DNA of 64,000 nt, taken from Monodelphis domestica (Eukaryota > Chordata > Mammalia > Didelphimorphia > Didelphidae). The stretch covers positions 4,853,895-4,917,894 of the forward strand of contig NC_077232.1 of NCBI RefSeq assembly GCF_027887165.1, read 5' to 3'. A program made the position numbers and the translations under genes. The notes under the pieces are model-generated. The model was not told the origin of the DNA. It made no database searches and saw nothing but the letters and a program-made list of their open reading frames with translations. Within the stretch, counting starts at the first letter, position 1. Every line of letters starts with the position of its first letter. Shown in pieces: positions 1 to 9,849 of the stretch.

Positions 1-157
1 ATTGGTTCCAAGACAGAAGAGCAGTAAGGGCTGGGCAATGGGAGTTAAGTGACTTGTCCAGGGTCACACAGCTAGCAGGTAGATAGTCAGATTTGAAGGG
101 AGAAACTCTCATCTTGAGGTCTGACTCTCTATCCACTGAGCCACATGATTACCCCTC
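1..157 (-). repeat. tRNA-derived marsupial SINE, cut by window edge
   Basis: Reverse-strand copy of the main SINE family in this window. Reading the minus strand, the tRNA-like head lies at the right (the 'CACTGAGCCAC' complement near 137-147) and the core with the complement of 'GTGTGACCCTGG' near 60-75. The tail side runs off the left edge. These SINEs carry pol III A- and B-box-like sequences in the head and are mobilised by LINE machinery. Confidence 0.85.
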
Positions 158-214
158 AGTTAATTAGCTTTTTTAGAAAGTGCAAAAATCAACCCAAAAG
201 CTAGGTTGCACAGC

Positions 215-412
215 CTATAGAATGAAAGCCTTGAAGTCAGGAAGATATGAGTCAAAATCCAGCCTCAGACACTTAGTGTCGGTATGACGCTGGGCAAGTC
301 ACTTAACCTTTGTCTGCCTCAGTTTCATCACCTTTAAAATGGGGATAGCACTTATATCTGAGGGGTGTTGCGAGGCTATTGAGACATCTCTAAAGCACTT
401 CACAAACCTTTT
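215..412 (+). repeat. CORE-SINE (MIR/MAR1-like)
   Basis: The sequence shows the order typical of MIR-type SINEs on the plus strand: a degenerate tRNA-like head, 'GGCAAGTCACTTAACCT', 'GCCTCAGTTTCATCACCT', 'AAAATGGGGATA', then 'AAAGCACTTCACAAACC'. It is an old, diverged copy. The bounds are approximate. Confidence 0.75.
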
Positions 413-536
413 AAGGCTATCAAATCTTTTTTATTGATTTCTTTTTTTCTCCATAGCCTTCATCTCCACCTATCTTCCTTCTCCCAGCCCACTCAGAAAA
501 CCATCCCTCAAGAAATGGGAGAAAGTAGTTCATCAA

Positions 537-734
537 GGGGGCAGCTGGGTAGCTCAGTGGATGGAGAGCCAGGCCTAGAGATGGGAGATCCTCCATTCAA
601 ATCTGGCCTCAGACACTTCCCAGCTGTGTGACCTTGGGCAAGTCACTTGACCCCCATTGCCTAGCCCTGACCACTCTCCTGCCTTGGAGCAAATTCACAG
701 TATTGATTCCAAGATGGAAGGTAAGGGGTTAAAA
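537..734 (+). repeat. Full-length tRNA-derived SINE with target duplications
   Basis: Complete plus-strand copy from the GGGGCAGCTGGGTAGCTCAG head to the 'AAGGTAAGGGGTT' end and A tail. It is flanked by AAAGTAGTTCATCAA (522-536) and AAAGTAGTTCAGCAA (735-749), which match at 14 of 15 bases. These duplications mark LINE-mediated insertion. Confidence 0.92.
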
Positions 735-742
735 AAAGTAGT

Positions 743-2030
743 TCAGCAAAGAGACCAACACACCAGCTGATTCTGCTGACGTTTCCAGGAGAGGCCCGTT
801 TACTCCTTTCTTCTGTGGGTCATATTATAGTTGTTAACCGAAGGGGGTCAGCCTTCAGATCGGAGGACTGCACCACACGCGCCTCTGGTTTCATCAGCCT
901 AGCCCGACTATTCCCTGGACAGGCACAAAGGATCCCAAGGCCCAAGCCTGGCCCCAAAGGAGCGGCCTTCTAGCTGGGGAGAAGATAATGCACATTCCAT
1001 AGGTAACCAGCTGGCCCTGGAAGGCTGCCCTGGCTTACGCTGCCAATGGAAGGGGCTGGGTCCCACCATTCCCTAAAAGCTGAAGGAATCCCCAAGGCCG
1101 GCTGCCCAGCTTTCTCTTTGGGAGCTGCCCTCGGGTTCAGTTGTCTCTCGGTTCTCCTGATAACATCAGAGCAAAAGCTTTGCCAGCGAGGAGCTAATCT
1201 GGATTTGGGCCCCTAATCTCTCTTTTAACCCAGAAATTTCTCCAGGCAGGGTCGCCCGGGGATACCCAGAGAAGCTGGCAGGTGAACTTGAGAAGTTTGT
1301 CAAGGTACACAAGGACTATGCAAAACCTCCACCAGGAATCTGGGAAGCGGGACTTCCTGGTACTGTTAATGTGGCTGGGGCAGCAGGGTCCAAGGTCCCT
1401 CCTCTGGCCATGGCAAATAGCCAGATTCTAAAATCCACTCATTAACCGGCTTCATCTAGGCAGAAGGTTTGTTCTTGGAGATCAGGCAAAGCCCTCCTGT
1501 GCCGTTTCCTTGACACAGTTAAGATCTTGGAGCATCATGTCAGGAGAACTGCTGGTTCCGGAGGCTTTCCCTAGCTTGAACCGGCTTTTCTCTGAACACA
1601 CCCACTTTTTCCCCAACTGTAGAAAATACCCAGAAAAGGGGACAACTTTTTTCTTCATTTCTAAAAGCTCATTTCCTTCCTTCTTGTTAGCCACCCCACT
1701 GTCAGGTAGACCAGCTGCTTTCCAACAGTTAAACCCCACACTGTCTCCCCTGGGGACCTACCATGTGCAAGTCATCACAGATCCGAAGGAATTTTTAGTA
1801 AAAGTCGCCCTGCTTGTCTTCAGTGAGCTTCCACTGAGGAGTGCTTGAACACTGTGGAAAGTCCTCGGGGAAATTGACCAAATATGGGTCTCTGGTAAGA
1901 GAGAGTCCACTTCGAGGGCAGGGAGGGGGTCTGAGTCTATCTGGAACAATACCTTTATCACATGGCTTTATTTTTTTTTTAAGGGGCGGTATCCAGGAGG
2001 CCAGATGTTATTGATGAAGCCAAGTTCAAA
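743..2030. other. Intergenic stretch, nothing recognised
   Basis: Moderately GC-rich sequence without a recognisable gene or repeat. The two overlapping open frames near 1,482-1,961 lie on opposite strands and show no known motif, so I regard them as chance. Confidence 0.5.
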
Positions 2031-2090
2031 TCATTCCATTTAGTAAAGATTTATTAAGCACTTACTGTATGCCAGGCATGACACAAGGAT

Positions 2091-2092
<2 letters not shown>

Positions 2093-2122
<30 letters not shown>
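2093..2122. repeat. (CA)n microsatellite
   Basis: About fifteen CA units follow a short MIR-like piece ('TTTATTAAGCACTTACTGTATGCCAGGCA') at about 2,045-2,080. Confidence 0.9.
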
Positions 2123-2128
<6 letters not shown>

Positions 2129-2139
2129 CACCCGGTATT

Positions 2140-2830
2140 CTGTCCTGGAGTAGCTCCTACCTGGTGTCTGCTTCAACCAGATGCAAAGAATTCCAAAAAA
2201 CAGAAAAAACATCCTTCTTCTCTGTGTCAACTAGAAAAAACACAGAACTGTTAAATAGTCAAAATCACTCTTTAATCCAGGGAAAAGGGGTTCGCGTTAC
2301 TAATGTGACAACAGAGCTGCTTTCCAAGACTGCACAGAGTCAAGCCGCCCTGGTCACCAGCCCCTGGGAGTGCCACTGACTCAGGATGGACTCCGAGGAA
2401 CAAGAGAACTTGGGGAACCTATATCCCACTCTAGGTGACCTGGGGGCTTTAGGATTAGAGGGACAGTTGATTGACTTTACAATGGTAAGAAAGGAAAATG
2501 AAGAGTTCCAGACAGGAATAATAGTGAGGGGCTGGGGCCCTACAATGGACACAAAAGGGAAAGACTCAGCCCAGGGCTGGGTCACCTTAGTCATGGACCT
2601 TAGCCTAGGGGGAGAAACCACTGGGACAAAAGGGATGTTCAATATTGGATGGGATTAGCTGTTCCCACCCAAACTACCAGGAAGTTCACTGTCTGGTGAA
2701 GAGGGACCTTCCCTCAGGGGGAAACTTCTCCTGTGACAATGTCAAAACCTGGGCTTTCTACACTCCAACTAAATAAACTGGGGATCTCTAGATTTCCCTG
2801 TTGACATCTGCTAAAAAGCAATAGAGTGCA
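2140..2830 (-). mobile_element. Possible old LTR fragment
   Basis: On the minus strand this stretch has an ATTAAA followed by T-rich sequence, which recalls an LTR R-U5 end, and it carries open frames on both strands (for example a 90-codon plus-strand frame at 2,386-2,658) that match no protein I know. I see no convincing terminal repeats or target duplication. It may equally be unique DNA or another repeat. The element, if real, is a broken fossil. Confidence 0.25.
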
Positions 2831-3313
2831 AGGACAGAATGTTACATCTTCTTTCCGTAGAAATGAGCGTATTGGGCAATTTTGCCTCCCTGCAAGTCCC
2901 TAATGCTTGTGGGGTTTCAGTGTCCTCGTCTGTAAAAGGAGAGGCACACAGTGCTTTGTTCAGTGCTTGGTGTTTGTTGGGGGCGTAAATCTTCCAGAAA
3001 CAACTTCATACTTTCTCTCATTCGGAGCATCTCTTCGGAGAGAGAGAGAAAGTCAAGGGCCAAAGATTCCAGTTTGGGTTCTGGGGCTTAAGAACAAAGA
3101 CAAAAGCCAGGAGTCCAGATTAAGCAAAGGCTCCGAGTTCAAGTGACACGTTTTGAATCATTGATGAAACAACAGGAACTCAACAGTCTACAAGCTGTGT
3201 GAGAATTCTTTTCCTGAAGCCATTCAAGCCAATCAAGGGAAGCCATACAATGGGAAAGTGGGTGATAGAAAACCAAAAACTATATTAACAGAATTGTATT
3301 TAAAAGAGGGGAG

Positions 3314-3515
3314 GGGGCAGCTGGGTGGCTCAGTGGATTGAGAACCAGGTCTAGAGATGGAAAGTCCTGGGTTCAAATGTGGCCTCAGACACTTCCCAGC
3401 TGGGTGGCCCTGGGCAAGTCACTTAACCCCCACTGCCTAGCCCTTACAGCTCTTCTATCTTAGAGCCAATACACAGTATTGACTCCAAGATGAAAGATAA
3501 GGGTTTAAATATAAA
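3314..3515 (+). repeat. tRNA-derived SINE, full length
   Basis: Plus-strand copy with the head at 3,314 ('GGGGCAGCTGGGTGGCTCAG'), B-box-like 'GGGTTCAAATG', the core at about 3,390-3,440, and an A-rich tail decayed to TAAATA repeats that run on to about 3,530. Confidence 0.9.
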
Positions 3516-3654
3516 TAAATAAAAAATAAAAGGAGGAAAAAGATAAGTTATCCCACAAGAGTAGTGTCCCAGCCTCCAGCCTCAGGTAGCCCCTCTGAAG
3601 ACTTCCCCATGGAGCCATATCTTATTCCAGAGCTGGAAGAGCCTCAGAGGCACA

Positions 3655-3812
3655 ATTAGTGGCTTGTGATTCTGGGCAGATGGGTTAACCTTCTGAACCT
3701 CAGTTTCCTCATCTGTAAAAGGGGGATAATAATGGTACCCATTATCCTGGGGCTACTGTGAGTATAAAGTGCTTAAAGTTCTGGTTAATGCCAGCTATTA
3801 CTATTCATAATT
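3655..3812 (+). repeat. MIR-like SINE fragment
   Basis: Recognised from 'CCTCAGTTTCCTCATCTGTAAAA' spread over about 3,700-3,722, followed by the AT-rich 'GGGGATAATAATGGTACC' and 'AAAGTGCTTAAAG'. Old plus-strand copy; the bounds are approximate. Confidence 0.75.
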
Positions 3813-4227
3813 CCAATGAGTCATCATCCAGGCCCCAGGGAAGGGGGGCACAGGAATTGTGCTTGTTCCTAGAGAAGAAATCAGTGGGGTCAGACAACTG
3901 CACTAGAACAGTCTGATTGCAGGTTCAAAGTCACAGTAGGAGGAGGCTGGCCCCCTGCCCGAGGGCCTGGCCCTCAACCTGTTTGGGGCTGTGCTGAGAA
4001 GGCAGGCCTGGGGGAAATCCCGGAGGGAGAGGAGGCTACCACAGTTATCACCCCCAAGTCAGGTTGCTGCCCACCCTCTGCTAGTTAAGGCTCTGCCTCA
4101 AGCCAGTTTACAAACAAGGACTTACCTACAGACACTGCATTTCCCTTTCCCTTGAAACCATAATACAATATCATTACAAAACACCCCAAAATGGGCCCAT
4201 CTGCCCATCCAAACAAAGTCTGTGCCA

Positions 4228-4344
4228 AGTTCAAATCTGGCTCCAGATACTTCCTAGCTGTGTGACTCTGAGTAAGTCATTTGACCCCAATTGCCTAGTC
4301 CTTACTTATCAATTCTAAGGCAGAAGGTAAGGTTAAAAAAAAGC
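4228..4344 (+). repeat. tRNA-derived SINE, 5'-truncated
   Basis: Begins at the B-box-like 'GTTCAAATCTGG' and runs through the core to a short A tail at about 4,336-4,342. The tRNA-like head is missing, so the copy cannot be pol III competent. Confidence 0.8.
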
Positions 4345-4791
4345 TTGTGCCAACCTTGAAAGTGCAGACTTCCAAGAGGGCATAGTAATGCTAGAGCCCC
4401 TCTGCGGGGCTGCCAAAGAGCTTTTGGGTGGTCCTGCAGAACTTTGATGCTCCAGAGTCGGGACACCTGGGAGTCTTGGAAGAGGGCATGCCATGCCAAG
4501 GAAACCTTTATGCCAAGGAAACTTTTGTGCCAAATTCTTGCAATTGAAGATCATCCTGAGACCTCCTCTGACTGAGATGCCTAAGTCCCTGCGCTGCCAA
4601 GTACCCAGGAGAGGCCGCTCCTCCAATCTTATGGAAGAAAGCAGAGAGGGAGACTGTATGGACCCCGCTGGCCTAGACAAATGAAAGGGGAACAGACAGG
4701 GAAACAAAGGGATAACTCTTAAAGTTTCCATGAATTTGGGTAGTTATCTTCCATCTGAAAGCATTATTCCTGGCAGAAGAAATACTGGTTA

Positions 4792-4992
4792 GGGGGCAGC
4801 TGGGTAGCTCAGTGGATTGAGAGCCAGGTCCTGGGTTCAAATTTGGCCTCAGACACTTCCTTAGCTGTGTGACCCTGAGCAGGTCACTTAACCCCCATTG
4901 TCTAGCCCTTATGACTCTTCTGCCTTGGTCGTAATATGAAATACATAGTATTGATTCTAAGGGGGAAGATAAGAGGGTTTTTTTTTTTTTAA
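4792..4992 (+). repeat. tRNA-derived SINE with internal deletion
   Basis: The head at 4,792 is intact, but the segment between 'GAGAGCCAGG' and 'TCCTGGGTTC' is missing about 14 bases relative to sister copies. The tail is unusual: the A tail has become a run of T (4,978-4,990). The flanks 'ACTGGTTAG' on the left and 'GCTGGTTAG' on the right look like remnants of a target duplication. Confidence 0.85.
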
Positions 4993-5189
4993 GGAAAAAG
5001 CTGGTTAGCAGCCAGAGACTTTGAAGCACCTTGTTTTCCCCCTGGAGAGGCTGGGGAGTATAATGGCTAGAGACTCAGCGTGGAATCTAGAAGACTTGGT
5101 TTCAAATCCCAGGTCCGGCATTTAGGAACTCCCATAATGTCTCAGAGCCCAAGCAGTCTTCTAAAAGGATGCACAATAGCCATAACCCA

Positions 5190-5576
5190 TAATGATGAAG
5201 TCACAGGTCCTTGACGTTTCCCCAGTGATTTGTACCGAGAGTCTGATTAGTTTTTGTCAGGCCTATTGGGAGATCAAAGCCGACTGGGTGGACTATCAGG
5301 CTTGCCATCTCTGCTCAGAAGTCTTCAGTGTCTCCCTGAGAGGATATTTCATTCTCTTTCTTCCCCCCAACAGATCCCAACTCTTCTTCCCCCCTCCCAC
5401 CTGTTCCAGCCTATAAATATCCTTACCCTCATTTAAGGTTCAGCTCAGCCCTCCCCTTGTCCTTCCTTATCTTCTTCCCCAGCTTCTTTGGTACCCCTGA
5501 GGACACACTACCATCTTCCCACTCCGCTTAAAGCCTCAGGGGCATCTCCAAGCCCCTCCCCTTCCCCTGCATTTCT
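5190..5576 (+). repeat. L2-like LINE fragment (left part)
   Basis: Pyrimidine-rich sequence of the type seen in 3' halves of mammalian L2-like elements ('TTCAGCTCAGCCCTCCCC', 'TTTGGTACCCCTGAGG'). It continues after the short L1 insertion at 5,577. It is old and diverged, and the call rests on texture and on the better-preserved continuation at 5,732-6,392. Confidence 0.4.
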
Positions 5577-5715
5577 TTCTTTCTTTTTTTTTAGTTTATT
5601 TTAATTTCGTTTAATTGATTAAGAAAATGTTTCCATGGTTCCATGATTCATGTTCTTTCTCTCCCCTCCTCCTCCTCCTCCCCCCCCCCCCCATAGCCAA
5701 CGAGCAATTCTACTG
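5577..5715 (-). repeat. Short L1 3'-end insertion with target duplications
   Basis: A 139-bp minus-strand L1 tail: poly-T at the left, then the complement of the L1 3' UTR ('CCATGGTTCCATGATTCATG'), then a C-rich run (5,680-5,692). It is bounded by CTTCCCCTGCATTTCT (5,561-5,576) and CTTCCCCTCCATTTCT (5,716-5,731), which match at 15 of 16 bases. This is an extremely 5'-truncated retrotransposition. Confidence 0.85.
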
Positions 5716-5731
5716 CTTCCCCTCCATTTCT

Positions 5732-6392
5732 AATCTGCTGGGAAATCTTGCCATCTGAGGGGACCCTCAGCTCCCCTCTCAGATACCTCCATAGCCCCTC
5801 TCCAAGTTCACCCTCACACCTGTTGCCGTAGCCTTCTAGTTGGTCTCCCCACCTTGAGTCCTTCTGAATCCAATCCATCCACCACTCAGCAGCCAAAGAG
5901 ACCCAAAGAACAGGGTCTCACCATGTTACTTCCTAGCCTCGGAGGCTCAGTGGCTCGTCACCCCCAACATCAAGGACAAAATCCTCCATTTGAGGCCTCT
6001 GCAACTTGAGCCCTTCCTACCTTTCTATCTTGGGCTTGGCTCGTCTCCATGTCCTCTGCCACCCAGCTCCCCTGGGCTCCAGCTCCTGCCTCCCTGCCTT
6101 TGAACCAACTGCCCTCCATGTGCCTTTTTTGCCTCTCCTGCCACTTCCCTGGCTCGCTTCAAGAACCAGCTCATACCCTCTCTTCTGGAAGAGAACATTT
6201 CTGAGCCCTCTCAACTACTAGTTACCTTCATTGACTCTGTTTCTCCCTTGCCCATCCCCAGGCTTTTTCCTGTCTGGCTCCACCAGTGTTCTGTAAGCTC
6301 ATTAAGGGTAAGCACTGTTGCTCCCCCTTTTTGTTGTGCCCAGCACTTCGCCTGACATGTAGTCATTAAGAAGTACTTGTAGACTGAAACAC
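5732..6392 (+). repeat. L2-like LINE 3' end
   Basis: The order of phrases is that of the L2-type 3' region: 'TCTCACCATGTTACTTCC', 'TGGCTCGTCACC', 'TTCAAGAACCAGCTCATACC', 'TGTAAGCTCATTAAGGG', then 'GCCCAGCACTTCGCCTGACATG' over about 6,339-6,360. It ends at a CA repeat. No open frame survives. Confidence 0.65.
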
Positions 6393-6437
6393 ACACACAC
6401 ACACAAAAGCGCGCACACACACAAGTGCACACACACC
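6390..6437. repeat. (CA)n-rich microsatellite
   Basis: Interrupted CA tract with some GC units, at the end of the L2-like element. Confidence 0.85.
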
Positions 6438-6649
6438 AGCCATCCTCCTCCTAACACTGCATACATTCTATGTCCATGTAATATCCCTTAGGAGAGGGCA
6501 AGGACCATGTTACCTCTGTAGCCCTTCATCCTGGCAATTCCTGGCAGCACAGAGTAGACGTTTCATAAATTCTCATTTGATCAAATAAGTGCTTTGCCCT
6601 TGGGCACACCGATCACAAATACAGACATGTCACAATGATGATGAAGACG

Positions 6650-6796
6650 ATGATCCCCCATTCTACAGATCAGGAAACTGGAGCTCAGAAATGTTACATG
6701 CCCAAGGTGCCATAGTTTAACAGTATCTAAGATGGGATTTGAACCCAGGTTTCCCAACTCAGAGTCTAGCCCTCTATCTGCTACTCTGTGTTGCCA
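6650..6796 (-). repeat. MIR-like SINE, antisense
   Basis: Shows the antisense hallmarks 'ATTCTACAGATCAGGAAACT', a degenerate 'CCCAAGGTGCCATAG', 'GGGATTTGAACCCAGG' and a decayed head. Confidence 0.8.
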
Positions 6797-6952
6797 GGCA
6801 AGGAAAGAAATGAATTCTAGTTGGGAAGGTACCCACTGCTGTCTGAAGGGATTAGTAAAGGCTCCTCAATTTTAAAGAAGTCATCTGATGATTCACTGAT
6901 CAGGAGCCATCAACACTTCTTGGAAAATCTGTGTATAGGCATGAAGGAAGGG

Positions 6953-7180
6953 GCTGTGTGATGGATATTGGAGAGAATGCAAGTTTGGAATCACAAGACC
7001 TGGATTTGAGTCTCAGCTCTGGCATTTGCCAGCCTTGTTGGTGACTTGGGTCAGCAGTTCACCCCATTGAATCTTACTTGTCAAATAGGGAGGATAATAT
7101 ATGTACCACCTGCCTTTTGGCAGGATCATGTGTGTAACCAATGGACAACCAAGTGTCTCCTACATGGAATCTTAGATCAT
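6953..7180 (+). repeat. MIR-like SINE
   Basis: Sense copy: 'GACCTGGATTTGAGTCTCAG' (about 6,999-7,018), then 'GGCATTTGCCAGCC', a degenerate core, and 'AAATAGGGAGGATAATA'. The right boundary is uncertain. Confidence 0.65.
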
Positions 7181-7232
7181 ACAAAATTACTGGGGAGAAG
7201 TAACTTTGGCTATCCTCTGATTGTCCATATTG

Positions 7233-7550
7233 TGGAAGGAAGGAGGGAAGGAAGGAAGGAGGGAAGGAAGGAAGGAAGGAGGGAAGGAAGGAAGGAAGGA
7301 AGGAAGGAAGGAAGGAAGGAAGGAAGGAAGGAAGGAAGGAAGGAAGGAAGGAAGGAAGGAAGGAAGGAAGGAAGGAAGGAAGGAAGGAAGGAAGGAAGGA
7401 AGGAGGGAGGGAGGGAGGGAGAGAGGGAGAGAGGGAGGGAGGGAGGAAGGAAGGAAGGAAGGAAGGAAGGAAGGAAGGAAGGAAGGAAGGAAGGAAGGAA
7501 GGAAGGAAGGAAGGAAGGAAGGAAGGAAGGAAGGAAGGAAGGGAAGGAGG
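7233..7550. repeat. (GGAA)n microsatellite, about 318 bp
   Basis: Nearly uninterrupted GGAA/GAAG tetranucleotide repeat with a short GGGA/GAGA variant block at about 7,402-7,446. It stays open in several frames, which produces artefactual frames of 120-171 codons. It lies about 7 kb upstream of the CPT1A promoter. Confidence 0.97.
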
Positions 7551-7555
7551 AAAAG

Positions 7556-7727
7556 CCTTAAACTTGAGAGCCATGGGTTCTAAATTTGAATTCTACTTCT
7601 GCCACTTACAATTTGTGTGACCTTGGACAAGTCACTTAAGCCTCTCTGGGTTTTATCTGTAAAGTGAGGAGATTTTACTAAATGACTCCCAAGGACCCTT
7701 CTGACTCTAGATCTATGATCCTATGGA
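7556..7727 (+). repeat. MIR-like SINE
   Basis: Sense copy with 'TTTGTGTGACCTTGGACAAG', 'TCACTTAAGCCTCTCTGGG', then a degenerate tail. It directly follows the GGAA repeat. Confidence 0.75.
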
Positions 7728-9027
7728 ATAAATCTGATAGAATGAAGAATGATGGACTATTTCCCAGGGTGACCTTTGAAAGTCAGTTAATGGAATCTAG
7801 GAGACAGAAGAGCCCATCTCTGGATGAGAAAAAACATGGGAGCTGAGGAGAGGCTAGCTCTAAGTATAAGCAGAAGCTTCTACAACAAAGAAAGGGCCTA
7901 GGATTTTGAGAATGAAGCTGCTTGGACTAATCTGGGGTTAGGTATGTCAAGACATAAGCTACATGGCTGAAATCGCACCCAGCTCCCACTCCCAACCTCA
8001 AGGCAGTAATCATGGATAGCTTTTCTCCCCTAGAGATCCTTCCTGGGAACTTGAAGCTTTTTGTCCCAGTCATAGAAGTGGAAAGTTGAACCTTTCTTTG
8101 TTTTAAATCTTTTTGTCTTTCTAAGCTGGCGTAACCAAGACAATGATAATTAGTAGTAAGAGCACCCTTATTGTGAATACAGTTTAGAGGAAGTAGATGA
8201 GGGAGAACTACCTCCAGAGAACAGCTAGATCCTAATTCTAACTGAGGCATTTTGCCACAAGTTGCTGCCTCTGGATGGGGGCTTGGAGCTAACAGAGAAA
8301 GGTAGGAGAGGAAGGGCGAGAAAAGGAGAAAGAGAATTTTTTGATATTATTTCTCAGAGTGGAGAAGGAGCATTTCTGTTGGGAAACCTGTCTAAGCAGT
8401 AAAGCAATAAGGTGAGGCCAAAAAGGAATGATTAGATAAACCCTGCTATAAGATGACTTTAAAAAAAAAAAAAGCTCTTATCTTCCCCCTTTCCATTCTA
8501 CTGGAAACATTTATCTGAATAAGTGAATATAAAATAGTTACAAAGTAATTTGAGGGGAAACACTAGCCTTTGGGGCTTCCTATCCAAGGAGGCATCGGAG
8601 CTGAGCCTTGAGACCTGATGTTCTACGACCCCAAAGTGAGAGTATTTCAAACGTGGCAACTGTGGCCAATGTGGAAAATGGAATGTCTGATGGACGAGGA
8701 AGGACAGTTTGGCTGGAATGTGGACCAGGAAGAGGGATTCCCCACGGGGATGGCGAGGGCCTACAGAGACCTCTTTTTTTAGACAAGAGAGCAACATTAC
8801 GGAGACTTCATAGTGATCTTCTCTTTCTTTCTGTGCCCACTTCCCAGTTCCCTTGAAGAGCAGTGCTGTGGCAGGCTTAGGGACAGTGAGCATGGCTGCC
8901 TTTAGGAAGGCTTATCAGTGGGCTCAGAGGACCTAAGGAGTCTCGGCTTTAGGGCCAGGACACTAGTATATTGTAGTTATTTTGTGAATGATATGGATGA
9001 GGATCAAAATTCAAATTCAGATAGGTG
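7728..9027. other. Intergenic stretch, mostly unrecognised
   Basis: Apart from an A run at 8,460-8,473 I see no gene or repeat that I can name. The open frames at 7,927-8,250 and 8,498-8,893 (minus) have no recognisable motif. Confidence 0.45.
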
Positions 9028-9302
9028 TAGGCAGCTAGATGGTTCCTCAGATAACATTCTAGACTAGGAGCCTGGAACAGCTTGGTTTCAATCCTGCCTC
9101 AGGATCTTCTGGCTTGGTGGCCCTAGACAAGTCACTAAAATTCTCTGATTTCTCAGCTTTAAAATGGGGGTGATGGTAATAGGACCTACCTCTCAGGGAT
9201 GTTGTGAGGCTAAAAATGAAATGACATTTGTAAAGTGCTTCGCAAACCTCCCATCACTCATTTATATGAGGAGTTGCTACTATTGTTGTTATTCACTGAT
9301 TC
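9028..9302 (+). repeat. CORE-SINE (MIR/MAR1-like), long copy
   Basis: The head resembles 'GCAGCTAGATGGTTCCTCAG'. The core has 'GGTGGCCCTAGACAAGTCAC', followed by 'AAAATGGGGGTGATGG', 'ATGTTGTGAGGCT' and 'TAAAGTGCTTCGCAAACC'. It retains more of the 3' tail than most MIR copies here. Confidence 0.75.
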
Positions 9303-9481
9303 ATTCACACAATTCTTTTAAGGGTTTTAATTGGCTTCCTAACAAAAACCTATGATAGCAGTAAAAGAATATATGAGGGGAGAAGATGGAGGATCAGATC
9401 CCATCTTCCTGGTGTCCTACCTACCTAAATGACCTTGGGCTAGTTGAGGGGCTTCTCCCTCCTTTATAAAATGGAAGGGTT

Positions 9482-9645
9482 GGGGCAGATAAGTGGCTGG
9501 GTGGCTTGAGAGCCAAGCTTAGGGACAAGGGGTCCTGGGTTCAAATATGACTTCAGATACTGCCTAGCTGTGTGACCCTGGTCAAGTCACTTAAGCCCAG
9601 TTGCCTAACCCTTACTGCTTTTTGGCCTTAGAACCAATCAGATGA
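9482..9645 (+). repeat. tRNA-derived SINE
   Basis: Plus-strand copy with an altered head ('GGGGCAGATAAGTGGCTGGG') and an intact 'GGGTTCAAATATG' and core. The 3' tail is lost after 'GAACCAATCAG'. Confidence 0.85.
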
Positions 9646-9674
9646 CTCTGGAGGTTCTTCCATTTCTTTCTTTC

Positions 9675-9845
9675 TTTTTTTTAACCCCTTATCTTCTATC
9701 TTAGAATCAATACTGTGTATTGGTTCCAAGGCAGAAGAGAGGTAAGGGCTAGGCAATGGGGGTCAAGTGACTTGCCCAGGGCCACACAGCTAGGAAGTGT
9801 CTGAGGCCAAATTGGAACCCAGGACCTCCTATCTCTAAGCCTGAC
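9675..9845 (-). repeat. tRNA-derived SINE, antisense
   Basis: Minus-strand copy beginning with poly-T at the left, then the complement of the tail and core. It stops before the end of the head. With the plus-strand copy at 9,482-9,645 it forms an inverted pair about 30 bp apart. Confidence 0.9.
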
Positions 9846-9849
9846 AAGG

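Noticed and set aside
537-600. tRNA gene suggested by A- and B-box-like sequence at this and other SINE heads
   Set aside because: The sequences are followed by a MIR-like core and A tail and recur about twenty times with target duplications, so they are SINE heads and not tRNA genes.
7046-7583. Frames rich in Lys-Glu-Gly-Arg or Leu-Pro-Ser (120-171 codons)
   Set aside because: Direct translations of the GGAA microsatellite.
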